64,000 bases of DNA from Onchocerca volvulus. Taxonomy: Eukaryota > Nematoda > Chromadorea > Rhabditida > Onchocercidae. Every line of letters starts with the position of its first letter. Position 1 is the stretch's first letter. Positions 45,923-61,405 of this stretch are shown in pieces. The notes under the pieces are model-generated. The model did no database searches, was not told the DNA's origin, and was given only the letters and a program-made list of their open reading frames with translations. The stretch covers positions 6,570,888-6,634,887 of the forward strand of contig HG738138.1 in NCBI GenBank assembly GCA_000499405.2, in the 5' to 3' direction. Both the position numbers and the translations under genes were made by a program.

Positions 45923-48216
45923 CAATGATACGATATTGTTCGCTGCTCACACACTCGTACTAACAATTTCTTCAAAACCGCATTTACTACATTATTATTG
46001 TGACTACAATACATTACACATATTTAAGCATAAACACATTTAAACTATAGTTTACGCAAGCTTTTTTTTTCTCAGTAGTATTATTCAGAAAAGATCATCT
46101 GTTAAGAAAAATATTTGAAATAAAGAATACATTACAAGATTTTATCTACGGCCATCCCACCTTTTACTGGCATTCATGATATAAATCTTCGTCAGTTGAT
46201 AACTTTACGAATTTTTTATATTAATTGGCATCATGAACGGTTTATAATTATCATCATAATTAAAGTGGATCATTTATTTAGGCAGAAACATTGAGCGATG
46301 AAATTAGCAGTAGGCATTGTCTCTCTTAAAGTGTAGTAAAATTCAATCTGGAAAAAGAATTTAATCTTCCTACACGAGAAAAGCCGAAAATAATATTCAA
46401 AATTATTTTCAGCAAATAAATTTCACCCTTATTAAAGTTCAATTGTTACTCAAATATTGCGAAGCATAAGAGAGCATTTGTGACCTCACTAAAGCTGAAC
46501 TCTATACTGGTCAAAATGAAAGTTGACAAATAAAAAAAAAAGAAAAAAAAATTGAAAACTTCAAATTTATAAACTTTTATGGGACGCATTAAAAATTGGA
46601 CTTTAATTCGCAACCAGACAAAGGACATAGAAAACCGGTTTTTTGTTTGTGGACTATACTTAGTTCTCCCTTTTCAAAGCCGAAATATTGGACAAACAAC
46701 CAGATACATGAGTTATTTTGAAATATGATCGCTACAATACATATCTGGACTGCTTGCAGAAAAAAAGAGATCACTTTTAAAATTAGTCAAAAGACTCATC
46801 TGGTTAATGGCCACTAATTCATGATATACTGGTGTGTTGCTGTGATTTAGAATGAAAAGACCGGTTGCTAGGGGGATGAACGATAATTTATGTAAGATAA
46901 AAGATAAATGCAATATTATGGGGAGAAGAAAGTGGAAGAGGTAAAAGAGGAGGAAAACCGGAAATATATCCCCGGAACCAATTTCCATCCCAACTCATGT
47001 TCGGAGCCTAATTTTGAGCGATGCAAAAAGTTATTTATGATTAATGCAGTACTTAATGTTAGGAAAAATAGACGTCCTAACTACGAACAATAAATAGAAA
47101 TTCATTATTAAGCACTGATAACGGAAGGGAAACAGCAAATGCAAATTAATATCAGTCAAAATAAGATCAGTTTCTTAATTTATTTTATAACAGAGCTTTA
47201 TAATTTCTTTCTTTAAACCGTTTCTTTACAGAATGGATCAAACTAAGATCGGATAAATTTATTCAATATAAATGGCTTTAGCTGTAAATGGTTTTAGCTA
47301 CAATCCACATCTATTAAGTAATGGACTTTGAACTAGCTGAAATCTGATTAGCACTGCAATAAAATCTGCAAATATATTATTTGTTGCAAAATATATATTC
47401 AGGACTGAAAATGGTTTTTAAGTTTTCAAAAAGCAAATTTTGAGCAAATTAAATTTGAATTATTGGAGACTATGAAATGATGAAAATCTTTACTTCAGTT
47501 TAAAATAAACAAATTTCATGAAGGACTTAGATTGCAAAATCAGTTTGAATACAGGAACACTTATGTTGTGTATACTAGTGGGACATTTGTTTGGAAATGA
47601 CTGCATGAAAACGATAATTTGGATAAAGCTTATAAAATTCTAGCAGTGATCATTTATGATCACTATTCAATTTGAGCAGCTGAAGAAGTAAGTATTCAAT
47701 ATTTTAAAGCTATCTTCCAAGTCTCGGTCAAAGAAAAGATATTTTTGAACAGGAAAATAAAACAAAGCGCGATTTGAAATGAAATGAAAAGGCTTGTAAT
47801 AAAAATAAAGAGAGATGAAAAGTAGAATTGTGATTCTGTCGGCGTGAAGATAACTTGCAATGTAACGATGGAATTGTCTTCCAGATCAGATTGTTTGAGT
47901 ATCTCATAATATATCGATGAGTTTGTAAATTTTTTCGAGCAATCAGAAAGTTTAATTAAGAATTTTATTAGGCAAAAAAGTAAATAAATAAATCCTATAA
48001 TCTGGATTTGAAGTCAAAAGACGGATTAAAAGATATGAAATTAACTAACCATTGTTAATTTCTCAGAGATCAACAAACTTATAACAAAAATAGGGATAAG
48101 TTTACCAGCATATTATGAATGCTTCCAAACAGATGTCAGCGGCCCAATATATAAAAGAAGCGGCAGTGTATCTTCTTAGGATTGATATTCGGGATTGCAA
48201 CTATTATTGTTCTTGC

Positions 48217-48309
48217 AGTAGTAGTAGTTGTTGTTGTTATTGTTGTTGTTGTTGTTGTTGTTATTATTGTTGTTGTTATTGTTGGTGGTGTTGTTGTTGT
48301 TGTTGCTGT
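48217..48309. repeat. (GTT)n microsatellite
   Basis: About 30 GTT/ATT triplets starting with a few AGT units. On the minus strand they would read as a poly-Asn tract inside an 86-codon frame, but no splice or domain evidence supports translation. Confidence 0.9.
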
Positions 48310-48875
48310 AGCGTGTGGAGGTAACTGTATGTGGAGGAACAGTAGAAGCAATGATGTATCCGTTGGGTGGCAGCAGGAGGCAGGGCAAGGGAGGCGAACT
48401 TGACCGTGATGGCAGCCTCGGATGGTCACTGGTCACCGGAATGACGATGCTGAACCGGACTGGTCGAAGGGCGTCCCGTCAATGCTCCGCCCTTCATTTT
48501 CTACCTTTTGAAAACCAGAAACAGAAACAACCACTTTCATTCAAAAATCCTCTCTCTCTCAGTCTTTCAGCTTCCTTTTCGATCAGCAAATTTCGTACAG
48601 ATTTTGCGTTAACCGATGCCGCACAGCCTATAATACCTCCCTCCCTGTTTATTTCTCACTTCCTTCAAAATTTTGCCATCTTTTTTGCCGCACACTGACT
48701 TTCTTCTTGCCCTTCTGCACCTCAGTTATCTTGATGAATAGCCGCCGCACATATTACAATTCTAAATTTCAGATTTATTGAAGCATGCACACTTTCCCCA
48801 TCCCAAGCTTTTTCTTCTTTATAAATTGGTCATCAGTGAGATAGATGGTAATATCACTTTTTTCCACCTGTACAG

Positions 48876-48933
48876 TTCCAGTCTTACACAATTTTATGGC
48901 CAAATTCCAGTCTCATATGATTTTATGGCCAAA
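48876..48933. repeat. Imperfect tandem duplication, 29-bp unit
   Basis: Two units starting TTCCAGTCT and ending TTTTATGGCCAAA at 48876-48904 and 48905-48933. Confidence 0.75.
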
Positions 48934-51900
48934 TTTGCCACTGACATATGCTCTGAACTACAAAATCACTGTTTAAACTACGATGCACAAAAGATTTTTA
49001 TCCAAGTACGAAATGGATGATTAGAAGTTCGAAGAGAGATTGATAGAAAGTTCGGAAGAAGATATTTCTTTTGATAAAATTAGTAAAACCACTCAGAAAA
49101 CGAAAAAGAACATATTATTGGCATGTGTATGATGGACATTTTATATTTTCGAACATCAAGTGTGTGAAAAGTTAAAAAGATGATTAAGAGTGGTGGAGAT
49201 ATATGTATGTCGCTATGGGAAATGTGTTGCTCGATGGCGAAATATGGTGTAATTGAAACTGTTGAAGGAAGTAGGCATGAGAGATAGATCGGTAATTTAG
49301 TGGAGAATCTGGATTTCCTTGCAAATCGCGAATCGTAATCGGAGAAGAATTGATGTGACACAGTGGTAGTAGTCGTATACGTGTGTCTACATGGTGTGCA
49401 ATAGTAGTAGCAGATGAAATTGCTGGTTCCACTTCTCTTCCTCAGAGCTTGTTCCTTGGTTTATCATCGGTCCAACAGTATCATCGGATGAGAAAAAACG
49501 AAACGTGGAGTAGAAGGATAGGAAATGTGGTGTTGTCGCCTTTCCTGTTCTCATCAATTGCATGAAGAGAGAAGAGAAAATGAAGATTTCTAGTCCATGG
49601 TCATCTGGTTGCACTTTGAACTGACACAATGAGCGAGTGGATCCGGGAAGACCGGTATCTGGGGAGGAAACATCCAATCTCATCGCAGCTCCCGTCAAGA
49701 GATGGATGAGTAAAGGAAGGGGCAATTAGTTAACAAGAACAGATACCCACACCTCCGCACCCACTATATCTAGGATCCGGTCTGCATGGACACCCGTTCC
49801 GGTATACTCTGCCCTGCGGCCCTTCTCGGCCTCTAAATCAAACTCCGGATGTGCTTCTGCACCTCTCCCCTTTACACTCATACCTGCATATTGAGCACCA
49901 CTATAATCCCACTCATCTTCACCTACTTTCTCCCATTTTCTTCACTAATTCTTCAAAAGCTATTCCTAAATTCTTCGTTTGTTCCTTACCCACAACATGC
50001 AGCATTACCGGTTCACTCCATTCACTTTTTTCTTCTCCCCTGTCACCTCTATCTTCACATTTATCAATTATAATCTCTGCAATAGCTCTCCATTAATATT
50101 AATTCATCCATGCACTTTTGCATTTCGAACCACTTAAAATCATGATATCAAAAATCAACTTTGATCCAGCAGTACAGGAAACTGGTACTATCAGAAACAC
50201 ATATTACAGTAATTTGTCGTATTTAAAATTTAAATATTTTAATAAGGATAATTTGATTTTCGCATAAGCAGTCTTGAAACGTTCCATAATATTCAATTCC
50301 TACTTTTTTTGCTCTTTACAATTTGAATGGTCCTACCTGCCGGTGACAAATTGATTGCTTGCTAACAATCATTTATAATAAATTAAGAAACTCCCATGCC
50401 TGGTCTATGTGTCGGCTGTGATTGACAAATATTGTTCAGTCAAAGATCTAGATGTCATAACTTGTATGAGAGCTAATTTAATTTGGCATTTCGAAAAAAT
50501 TTTCCAAAGCAAAGCAATAAATAGCGTATGATTTCAGCCTAATTCCTGAATAATTACTATTGGAAAAGTATTGGAAACTCAATGCTTCTGCAATGCTCAA
50601 GTACCTAAAGTGAAATATTTGCCTGAAGGATAATTTAATTTCTTGTCAACAGTTGGGGTTCACACAAAAAATTCATGGTTTCAGAATTTTCTGTGTATTT
50701 CCAGCTCATGCAGCAATAAAATTGTCCAAATTCTTTTATCTTGACCTAAAATTCTGATCATTTTTGCTGTGTAAACATTACTTTTCAGTAGTTATTTTTG
50801 ACGGAATAATGCGCCTCATATAGTTCTTTCTGCTCTTGAAAGCAGAAAATTTGCAAGAATCATTTAATGTCTTTCAAACCAATCATAATAACATTGGACT
50901 TCGCAAGCTTGATGAGAAAGAAAGGCAGAGTTATCTAAATGAGTCAAATTGCAATTGCAAGACGTTTCTTCCTAATAATTAAACAAAAGAAAAATAATTC
51001 CAAGCTATGTACAGTCAATGTAGCAAGGCAATCTTCCAAACAATAACCTTGTGTGCTTTTATGCCTTTTCTGATTACTTGTATGCCTTTCCTGCAATTAT
51101 TATTGCAAACTGCAATCCAATTATATCTTTAGTCAAGAATTATGCAATTTAATATTCCACAGCAATAAATTGAAAAAAGGAAACAAGATGTGTGGTATTT
51201 CGACAGGCAGTTCATCCACGAGCGAGTGGTGCTTTCAATGATCTCCGATTTAATTCGCCGAAAAAATCATTTTCTTGAAAGTGGGTCGCAACGCTTCGTT
51301 GCACTTTCGTCTCATTAGTGTTTTGTTTAAGCAAGCATAATGATCGCAGGACATATATCAGTCATACTGGAAGGCATTTTTAATTAAGCTGGTGGAATTT
51401 CTTCTTTCTTTCGATTAAGGGACTTTCTTTCCTTAAACTTGTGTGAATATCTGAACAAATATGTTTGCAACCGATAAAAGTCTCTTTTCAAAACATTTGT
51501 ATGGTATTCTGGCGAAAATATGCACTACTAAAACAATTTTTTAAATAAATTTTGGAGAAAAGAAGACTGGTTTTTTTTTTTTTTATTCCTCACTGAAAAC
51601 TTCTTTGGCAATGAACATCAAAAAATCTCTTTAACCTCCGTTTTAAAAATGAACCGTGTGTAGCAGGGATTTATCTGCTCACATTTTACCCTATTCAAGC
51701 TAAAAAGCAGAATGGTGTCAAAATTTTGCTACATTTTTTCCTAATGTTAGCTAATCGAAACGATTTGATTTGTAAATTTCAAGAAATTCGAAATCATTTT
51801 TTGAGATAGAAATAGAGTATCCTTGCTATGAAAGTATCAAAAATTCATGCAACGCAAGTACAATCACCTATCGTTTTTCAGGAGAAAAAAAAAAAAAAAT

Positions 51901-54900
51901 GATACACAGAGAAATGAGCATAGAGATAAGCCAACATTTGCAGTGAAATAAAAATAGAGAAAAACATCTGGCAACAGATGACCTCACGGAGAATTTTAAA
52001 AAAACTGCTATTTAGTTTAAATGCAATCAATTTTGATATATTTTCATTTCCCCTGTTGCAAAAAAGTATTTCGCACAATTCGTTAGACCGGATGCAGAAA
52101 TCTTTTGTTCAATAATTAGCCCAACCAGGAACGAATTCTGGAGATTATTGAGGGACAAATTCATTTGGTAGATTCAGGTAGTGAATTCGTATTAATTCAT
52201 GATTTTCTTCGATTTTCACATCTGATCATCACCTCATAACATCTTAGATGTGCTTAACCTTAAATGCAAAGCTTTTATATATTTTCTATGAAATAAGACT
52301 ACTCCCGTTGATAAACTATGATCAAATCGTCATATCGCTTTTTGTTTGTCTTGTTTCTTCACAGTGTTTGTTGTCTTATTGAGGACATTTCACGAAACGT
52401 GTTTTGGAATCCTGTCTGGCGTTTTTTCGACATTAGTAGATTTATGTTTTTATCGAGAATAATGCAAGTAGCACATTGTTATATCATTTTCATGGCGAGA
52501 TACAGTCAAAAGAAAAGTAATTGAAAGGGAAATAGAATTTAGTAAATGGCACTGATGTGAGAAGAGAAATTTTAGGCGAATGAGGAGGCAGATGGACAGA
52601 AACGGGTATTTTGAGTTCTTCGGATGGGCATTTGTTGCAGTGAAGTTGAAATGAACTAGTTTCCTAATGGCATGCTCAGTTTTTTTATCGCTAGTTAAAT
52701 TCGGGTCACGGGATCAGTGACGGTGCGCAAATTCGCCATGAGCATTGTTTTCGCAAAAGCACTTTTAGATTTTCTTTACTTCAAACTAATCCTTTCGAAT
52801 GCATCAAATTGTCCTGTCCACGCTCATATACATCATTATTAAACAAGATGAGCTTACGGAGAACAAATTACAGTAAATAAATCGTTCCGATTACGGCCTC
52901 AATCATTCAAAAAGTCTCCTTGTCTAACAAGTGAGCGGCTACATTATTTATTATTCACTCGGTCACCAGTAATATTAAATGAAAAAATTGCCTTGAAATT
53001 GTATTCAAATGATTTCTTATGATTTCTAGAAATCCTACATAAATCATATGCTTCTATAAATTCAATCAATATAATGCGCAAAACATAGATAAAGGAAACG
53101 AAAGTAATCCATTTATGAATCGTAGTTATCATACTGATCTGATCAGTATATAAATGAAAACTCTGTTTAAAACATTTTTAAAGCAGGAAATTGTAAAGGT
53201 TATAGCGCATCAAGCGCTCTCAGTTCATATAAATTAGCATTGATGAATGAAGATGAAGATTTTAGAAATAATCATCAATGATTTGTCATGATTTATGAAA
53301 TAAATACTAAATTTTAATATCATTTCGTAAGTCTGTGTTGTTAACATAACATTTAATTGGTATATTGACCACTTTTATCTGGTGTAAATGTCTGTGGAAG
53401 TATTTCAACTGATAATTCGTTGAAGTTCTTCATTCATCTAAAGACTGAAACGACGAGAAATTATTTTGAATGAATTGCAGATAATAGTTCTGCATAAATT
53501 ATTGCGAACAAAATGCAGTGTTAAGCACTTCCGTGACATTCAAATGAGAAATGAACTAATTGTAGTACGAATTCTGGATGCAAAATGACTGCTGTAACTT
53601 TTATAAATGACAACTTCTGGGTACTCATCAACTGTAATAGGTACTTCTTTCGTGGCAATACATGTTTCTATAAAGAATGATAAAAAAAAAAAAAAAAAAG
53701 AAAAAACAGCTCCATCATGTGTTCAATTTTTTGCGGCCATTATTTAACGGTTTAAGATCGAAACATCATTGTTCAAAAAAAAAGTAAATCGGTCAGAGCT
53801 TTGATGCATTAGGTTCCTGTTGGTTAACTTACCGATCGAGCTATTAATATCTTGTACTGATAAGGCATGAATAATGCTATAGAGTGTATTGCTGTTATTT
53901 GGTTGGCTGACAGAATAACATGAATATCAGAAAGATAAAATCGAATGAAAAAAAAATAAAGAAATGAAAATTTGCATGTTATCATAAGTCACATGTTGCT
54001 GGTATTCTCTAATTTTCGGTTAAAGGATTTGTATTAGTTGAGTTGAATGATGACAAATGTACCATAATCATTAAAAAAAAAAAAGAAAAAAAAAACCAAA
54101 ATACGTCCCACTTAATTTGGATGATCAAATTTTAGCTCAACAAAACAATGTAAATCTATCCAAACAGGGAAAACTCTCTGAATAGGTACGAAATATGGAG
54201 TTAATCTAGAATAATTAAGTGAAGAATAGCTTTGGTGTGCGTCCATATCCTGATGATTGATACTCCTTTGAAATTCAGGTGATCCTGATAAAAACCAAAA
54301 TTATTGCAATCAGGAATAAAGTATGTTATTTCTACGTTCTGATCTGTGCAGTAAAGATGTGAGGCAGTTTTTACATGCCATTTGATTGTTTCTTGAAAGT
54401 AATTTTTTAATACTTCATGGGAATCATCCCATCTCTAAAATTCTAGATTTTTTAAAAATCGAATTAGTTGTGAATCCCTTTTTGATTATAAATCACAATA
54501 TCCAGATAAAAAATAATATTTGTAGAGTGAATTTATTATACTGAATCCTACAACATAATCAGTTTTTTTTTCCTTTGTAATTTTTCAGGAAAAATAAACT
54601 TTAAAATTTGAAACGACTAATCGATTTATTAACAAGAATGATTGCACTTCATATGTGTTTAACTCATTAAATCTTTCAGATGGCATGAAATTAATTCCAT
54701 CGAAACGCAAAATTGAAGTCAACAAAATTAGTCGGTACGCTGGATCATCAAGAATGAAGTAAGAGAATATAAATTCGTAAATGATAAGGTGATATGATAG
54801 TGAAGTAAAGCTCAAGTAAGAAAGCAATGTTCATGAAGTCATTTCAATCAATTTATTGAGTAGACAAGCATCTTTAATCAAACCCAGTCACAATATGGGC

Positions 54901-57900
54901 AACGGCAATGGCGCATGAAAGTCCTTCAAATAACAGTCCCTTTTCGGTTTCGTTACTTCCTTCACCTGTTCACCAGTCCTCTTTCTCCTTTTCCTTTCTA
55001 TTTTTTATCAATTTCATTAACCTCTTTCTCAAAAATATCCTTGTTTGTCATTAATTTTTCGAATTCTTTTTTAAAGCCATTTATGGCATTGGCTTTGCGG
55101 CTTATCACTAAATATTTTTCCTTATCACTAGATGTCCTGTTACTAAAACAGAGATCAATCTTGAGTGTCATTTACACTTCACGAACATATACAAATTGTT
55201 AAAAATATACCATTGATTTATTAATTTGTGATCAACGTCGTATGAATTAATGTTTTTAAAAACAAGAACGTTCAAAAATTAAATTAATTAATCGCTTTAA
55301 TAAATGAAGTCAAGACTTCGCTGAACTTAAAATACTTGAATTACCATATTCTTCCCCCACAATCCATAGTACTCTAACAAAAAAAACAACTTGCCATTTT
55401 CAAATCGCTCGGTGAACTGACTGATGAAAATGATGGCATTACCTAAATATTTAAAGTCAATATTGATTTGCACAAAATAGTAAGTTAGCAAGATAAATTA
55501 AATGCCTTCAATAATAACCGTTAAGAGAACTACACTCTTAAGGGTGTTTAAAATGGGAAAATTTTTTCTTGAGTTTAATGATCATTTTTATATTGCTACG
55601 AATTTCACCTAATGAAACGATTCGCAATTTAAGACGATGAAGTCAAAAGTCGGTATATAGAAATTAAGAAGATGATTTTAGATTTATGTTGATTGCTAAA
55701 CAAGGATAAAAGGAATCTCTGAATTTCATTTTAAGTGTTCATTTTACAAAAATAGAACTTCCAATATATATAGATGTGTTAAAAGTTTTATTTCTGTTAC
55801 TCATTTCGACATCAAGTTCAAATGTAAGTTTAACTGAGGACGATTAGGAATTACCAAACGACTTATTTGATTGTTTGTAATTTCCTATCCTTATGTATTA
55901 CGAAATTTTAAAGTTCCAATTAAAATTTCGAAAAAAAATGATAGAAATTACGTATATTTTAATTCCTAGACAATGAAAATATCACAGAGATTTATAGTAA
56001 GAAATAATTATGATTATCTACTGAATCTATGATATTGAAAAAACACGGAAAAATGGAGTTTTGTGAAGGGTCATTCGTATGAAATAGAACGCTTTGCAGT
56101 TGGAAATCGGAAACGAGTGATAGTCCGCCTAATATCATTTTTGTTATTGACTACATTAATTATCAAAAAATACTACTTATCAATTTTTGAGGATAGGAAA
56201 CTAATAGTTTACTTTATCAGAGAAAACAGAAAATATTTGGCAGGTGACATTTAGAAAAAACTAGAAAATTTCGATTAGAAGCAAAGTACGGCATCTGAAA
56301 AAGAACGAATATTTTATAACGAACAAAATAATGAATTCTGACACAGTACCATGTGTTGCAACAAACAAAAATATTTGTGCTGAAACAAAACAGCATATGG
56401 TTCTAGCAGGGGGAAAAATATTTTTTGCATGGTACACAGGCCATAGTTGAATTCAACAAAATCAGAAGTTTTCGATGAATAATAGTTGTTTCCTACCTAG
56501 AAAAGGCAAAAGCTGAAAAGACATTTCATTTTCCTAATGATATGAACAATACAAATGAAACCGTCGAGCAAAATGATTTCATTGATAAAATTATGACCCA
56601 GTGAAATTTCCCAAGCGATTTTTCGCAAAGATCTTTAAGCCTTTCAAAAGCAATTTGAATGCCATCTTTTTTGCATTGTTTGCAAAATTTTCCGTTGTTT
56701 TGTGCGATTGAAGGAGTTGAAAATAGTATGCGAAAGTGATGAATGATAAACATATTGGGGCATTAGCAAATAATCAACAATTGATTTGATAAAATTGAAA
56801 AGTTCATCCGGAAACTAGTAAGAGGAGAGATGAAGTGTGGTGATTGTCAATTAACTTTCTCAAAAAAAAAAAATTCTCGAAGTGATTCTCAAAACTATGT
56901 GATTATTTTGTAAGAACAGTATGTTTTGGCCAGGTAACTTAGAATGTTAATCTTACCGTAGTGAAAGTCATTAAAAATTCGTACTTTCTGGATAGCTATT
57001 ACCTAAGTTTCTGTTCTAATAATGCTAAAAGCAATAACTTGAAATCAAAATGACGTTCCAAAAATTATTTTCTTATCCACTTTTCAATTTCATTCGTAAA
57101 ATTCTATTACATTTTTTTAGGATGCCCCACGAGACAATGCTTCAATTGCTCCTATCCATGCGTTTACAAACATGACGTCATTTATCCAAAATTCCAGCAA
57201 ACTTATTGAGAAGATAGAAAAAATCCCTTCATCATTCTACAGATATTTCTATATTCTGATATTAGACCTACATCTATATTTTGTTTGATAAGTTTTGCAA
57301 AAAAATTTATTTGAGTGGAAGTAATTTAAAATAAAATATTGAAGATGTAGCAATAGCAAAATGACATTTTGATGAATCAACACTGCAAAAGAATGTGTAA
57401 GTTGTCCAAAGATATTTGATTGTTTCTGCAATTTAAAACTGCTTCAAAATAATCCGAACTATTTTTAAGTTATGATAACATGCAGTTTCCAAGAATTGAG
57501 TACCGAAAAACACGATTATGGAATTTGATTATGGCTAAATAATTTCGCTGAAAAATTATGAGAACAGTGAAAATAAGGGAGGAGTTAGTTTCAACAGTTT
57601 TACGAGTTATCATTTATTATTATAATTAAATATCTAAATTTTGCATGAATATTTGCATGCTTCAAATTCCTTTAGAGTCTCGAATTTCATTATGGCTGTT
57701 AACTAGTCATTTCTTTTTAAAGAATAGCTCCAATGGTTGTATTCTTTGAAATGAGTAACTGGGAATCCAGATTTCCTGTCGAGATATGTAAATGAAATGG
57801 AATCGAGGGGGCGAAAGAAATCTCAAATATACAGACGAATCTGTAAACTGTTGCCATCATTTAAAACTGAAATTTCGTGAAAATATATCATTTATTTTGA

Positions 57901-60900
57901 TTGCTTTTGATAGATAGAAATTCAAGATGGGCTTGAAATGAATATGCTGGTTGGGTTGCCCCAACATAAGCTAATGAGTAGTATTGCAAGCCTAAAAAAT
58001 AAAGACGTTAAGGATCTGGTTAAACAAGTCAGGACCATGCAATAAATAAATTTTGCAGTTCAATCCGTCGGAAAAAAACACAATAAATTTAATTACAGAA
58101 ACTGAGTGAGTGTCTAACACCGATTTCATTAATTATTTTATTTCCTTCAAACAAGCCGAAATTTGCATCATTGTAACCAAAATGGTGCAAAATATTGAAT
58201 AAAAATGAGTTACAAGAGTGAAATTAAATTGTATAGGGAGACAGCTCTTTGAATGTTATTTAAAGGAAGGAATTCCAATTCAACCTAAAGCTGCAATCAA
58301 TAGATGAATAAAAAATTTCTCGAATTTATTTAAATTTGATTGATATTCGTCTTATAAATTTTAAGAAGGAAAAAAAATATTCATTATTCAACTTCACCTG
58401 ACTCGATGCTTTGATTTGACGAAGTGAAGTAAATGACAAAAATTGCGATAATAGAAATACATTATTAACAAAGCAAACAAGAGATTTTGGTCTCATTGAG
58501 AATAATAATATCTTTCGATATTGTATATTCGAATAAATCTAGAATCTGGCAGAAGTAATTAAATAGTACCATGATACTGATTGGTTAATTTGGAATCAAA
58601 TCAAGAATACAGCATTATTCATTGTTTTGTAATATATCGATGACTCTCAATTCTTTTGAAAGTAGATGCTTGCACAAGTTTAAAATGAACATTTTTAGTT
58701 AATTCAGCACATTTACATATATATCCTTCTAAGGCCTAACTTATGTCTTTCCTTGAAATTACAGAATTATTGCAGATCGTTCGGTAATTTTCATGAAGAA
58801 AATTCCAAATAGGGAAGGATAAATCTTTGTAAATGGTTGGAATATTTCAGGAAAATTCGTTTAAGCTTGTTTAAAAATTTCTATTAATTGTCCCAAAAGA
58901 ATCGCCATCAAAGAATTTAGACATAAGACGTCAGATTCTGACAGCGAACATCCCAAGAAATTGCATTAAGCAATCTCACAATTTTAGCATGCATAAATTA
59001 ACCGTCATATCTGGCATTTTTCATTTATATCCAAAAAATTTTTTCCTAAAAAAAGAACTTGACTTCTTTCTTGTATAAAATAAGAATCTTGAGCATTTAG
59101 ATTTAAATACATGACATAAATCACGGAGAATCCTCTTGGCAATCACGTTTATTGACAATTCGTCGCATTTCAGTTTTGACTAACTTTTTCGGTCAGAATT
59201 AAAATACAACAAAACTGTGAAGATGCTTGGCAGCGAGTTCCCCTTTCGTAAACAGATCCTGAAATCTTATTTATAAAATATCTAAGAATTTGAACCATGC
59301 TTCATCACTGGAAAAGTTTCCATCACTCCCTTTGAAAGTTCTTGCTATTTTCAACATTTTCCTTCGAGCTCCACAGCTCATTCCATAGTTTTTAATGCGG
59401 TTGCTCACAATGCTTGTTGAAACTAGCTGAATGATCTTGCTATAAACTCTTTCAGAATCTGTTATCTGGATGGGTGAATCCGAAGAAGTCTCAAACTATA
59501 TGATCTACAGGAAGAAAGGAAATTGCACGATTTCTTTGAAAATTTGGAGAGCATTTCATAGGGAAAACGCGAATAATTTTTGCCATCATTTTAAAAGATG
59601 CACAAACAGATTATGGAATTGGCTAAATTGGAAATTCCAAGAAACTGATTAGACTGGGAATTCAAATAAATTCAACATTTTCAACCAATAATCAATTTCA
59701 AAGTAAAAAGATATTGAGGTGACAAATTGTGTAAAATTCGATTTTCAAATTACTCTCGAATTAGAATCGTTCAAATCAGATTCTTTTTTTGCTCTGGCGG
59801 TACTTACTACTTTCATCAAAAATTTCTGTGGCGAGCGACGAAAAACAGAAAAATGAAGAAATGAAGAATGTAAAACGAGCATTGGAAATGAGTGCTGGTG
59901 TTATTTCTAATTCATGGTTTACTGATTCTCAAATGCATAATTCCTGGCATTTTTCAGCCAGGTATTTGATACACTTGAAAAATAATATAGGCTCTGACAA
60001 AAAACCTTTAATGGTATCAAGTCAATTGCTAAATTCTTAGATTAATACAAGGTTTAAAGATTTTTAGATATATTTTTTTTGCTATTTGCATGCTATCATG
60101 GTGCCACAAAATCCTATATCGTTTTCATAATTCACTCTTCTGACAAAGACAACATTTTGCTATAGCTAAAATGAAGTTTAGATGTCTTCTTGAATCGATA
60201 AGGAACAAACTCTTAAATAAAATCTCCTTTCTGTTCTTAGCATAAAATTTGATTCTTTGTGAACGGACATTTTAGATGAAATAAAGTGGAATCAAATCTT
60301 TAAAATTTGCTTAAAATGCAAAGCAAACGGGCGAAAGTTTGATCATTAGAAGCAGGAATTCCTACTTGCATCCATCGAGTTTGCTCAAAAATAAGAATTC
60401 GAAACTAAAAAAAATCATTTTCCTACTATTTGATATCAATTTTTAAAATCTGAAAGATTTCAGCATCATGTCAATTGAAGCAGTAACTATCAACACATAC
60501 CTTCAAAATAGAATCGATTGAAAACTTGCAAATTGTTTGGTTTTTGCTTAAAACCTAAAAATTTGAGAAAACGTGTGTTACAGCAACTTGAAAATAAAAA
60601 GTTTACTTCAGAAAAATTTCGGGAAATTATTTGAAGAATTTTCCCAGAGAATTTAAAATCCAATTAGCATTAGCATATCGATTGGTAAGTTAACTGCCAT
60701 TATGCTTACGTAGGTTTCAGTTTTCCGAAAAAAAAAAAAAGGTTGAGAACAGAAATAATGAGTCTAAAAACTCTAGAAATTAAGGCTTCTACCTTGTTTT
60801 CTTTCGGGTACTGCACTACAAGTCAAGACGTTGATTATGGGAAAAATTCTTCAACATTTGTTTCGCGTCTTTCAACAATCCATGATACTAATTCATTTGT

Positions 60901-61405
60901 CCATAATAAGTTTCATTCTAATATCGTGCTATAGACATATGTTGTGATGCTCTACAAATTCGTTGGCAAGTAATGGAGAAAAGAACTATTGTTGCCTTTC
61001 ACATACTGGACAAATAAAGAAATCATATAGGAAAATAGAAATTATTTCAAAACTATATTGTCATTTGTAACATGGTATGATAAAATGGAAATAGAAATGA
61101 GGGAATTTATTCAATAATATTTCAACAACTTCTTTGTATAAATTAAAGTGGAATAAACAAGAACATTCAGTTCATTGCAAATATGCCACTTTTTTATACC
61201 TGTCTCATCGCTGATAACAAATTTTAATGGATGGAAAAAGTTGTTTCATTTTTCACAGACATTTCTGATTCTTTCACTCATTTCGAATTAATATCTCTTC
61301 AGTGTAAGATATTCATGTTCCTTCTAGAGTTTTCGGCCAAACAGTGAATTTAGCTGAATCAGAATAGTTTAAACTGTAAGCAGTCTATCAAAAAGTAAAG
61401 TTTAC

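Larger units (their letters stand above)
35969..61405. other. 25 kb of AT-rich sequence without a recognisable gene
   Basis: Only short, unsupported frames, the listed microsatellites and small duplications were found. GC-richer patches occur near 37200-37400, 38100-38200, 48300-48700 and 49400-49850. If the exon at 61406-61519 belongs to nhr-41, most of this is a first intron; otherwise it is intergenic. No tRNA or rRNA gene was seen. Confidence 0.5.

Noticed and set aside
48136..48436. Minus-strand frames with poly-Asn or poly-Thr as an N-terminal exon of nhr-41
   Set aside because: The homopolymers come from the (GTT)n array, and no donor in the correct phase was found.
48315..48698. 127-codon plus-strand frame
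   Set aside because: It starts at GTG, lies in a GC-richer low-complexity area and resembles no family.
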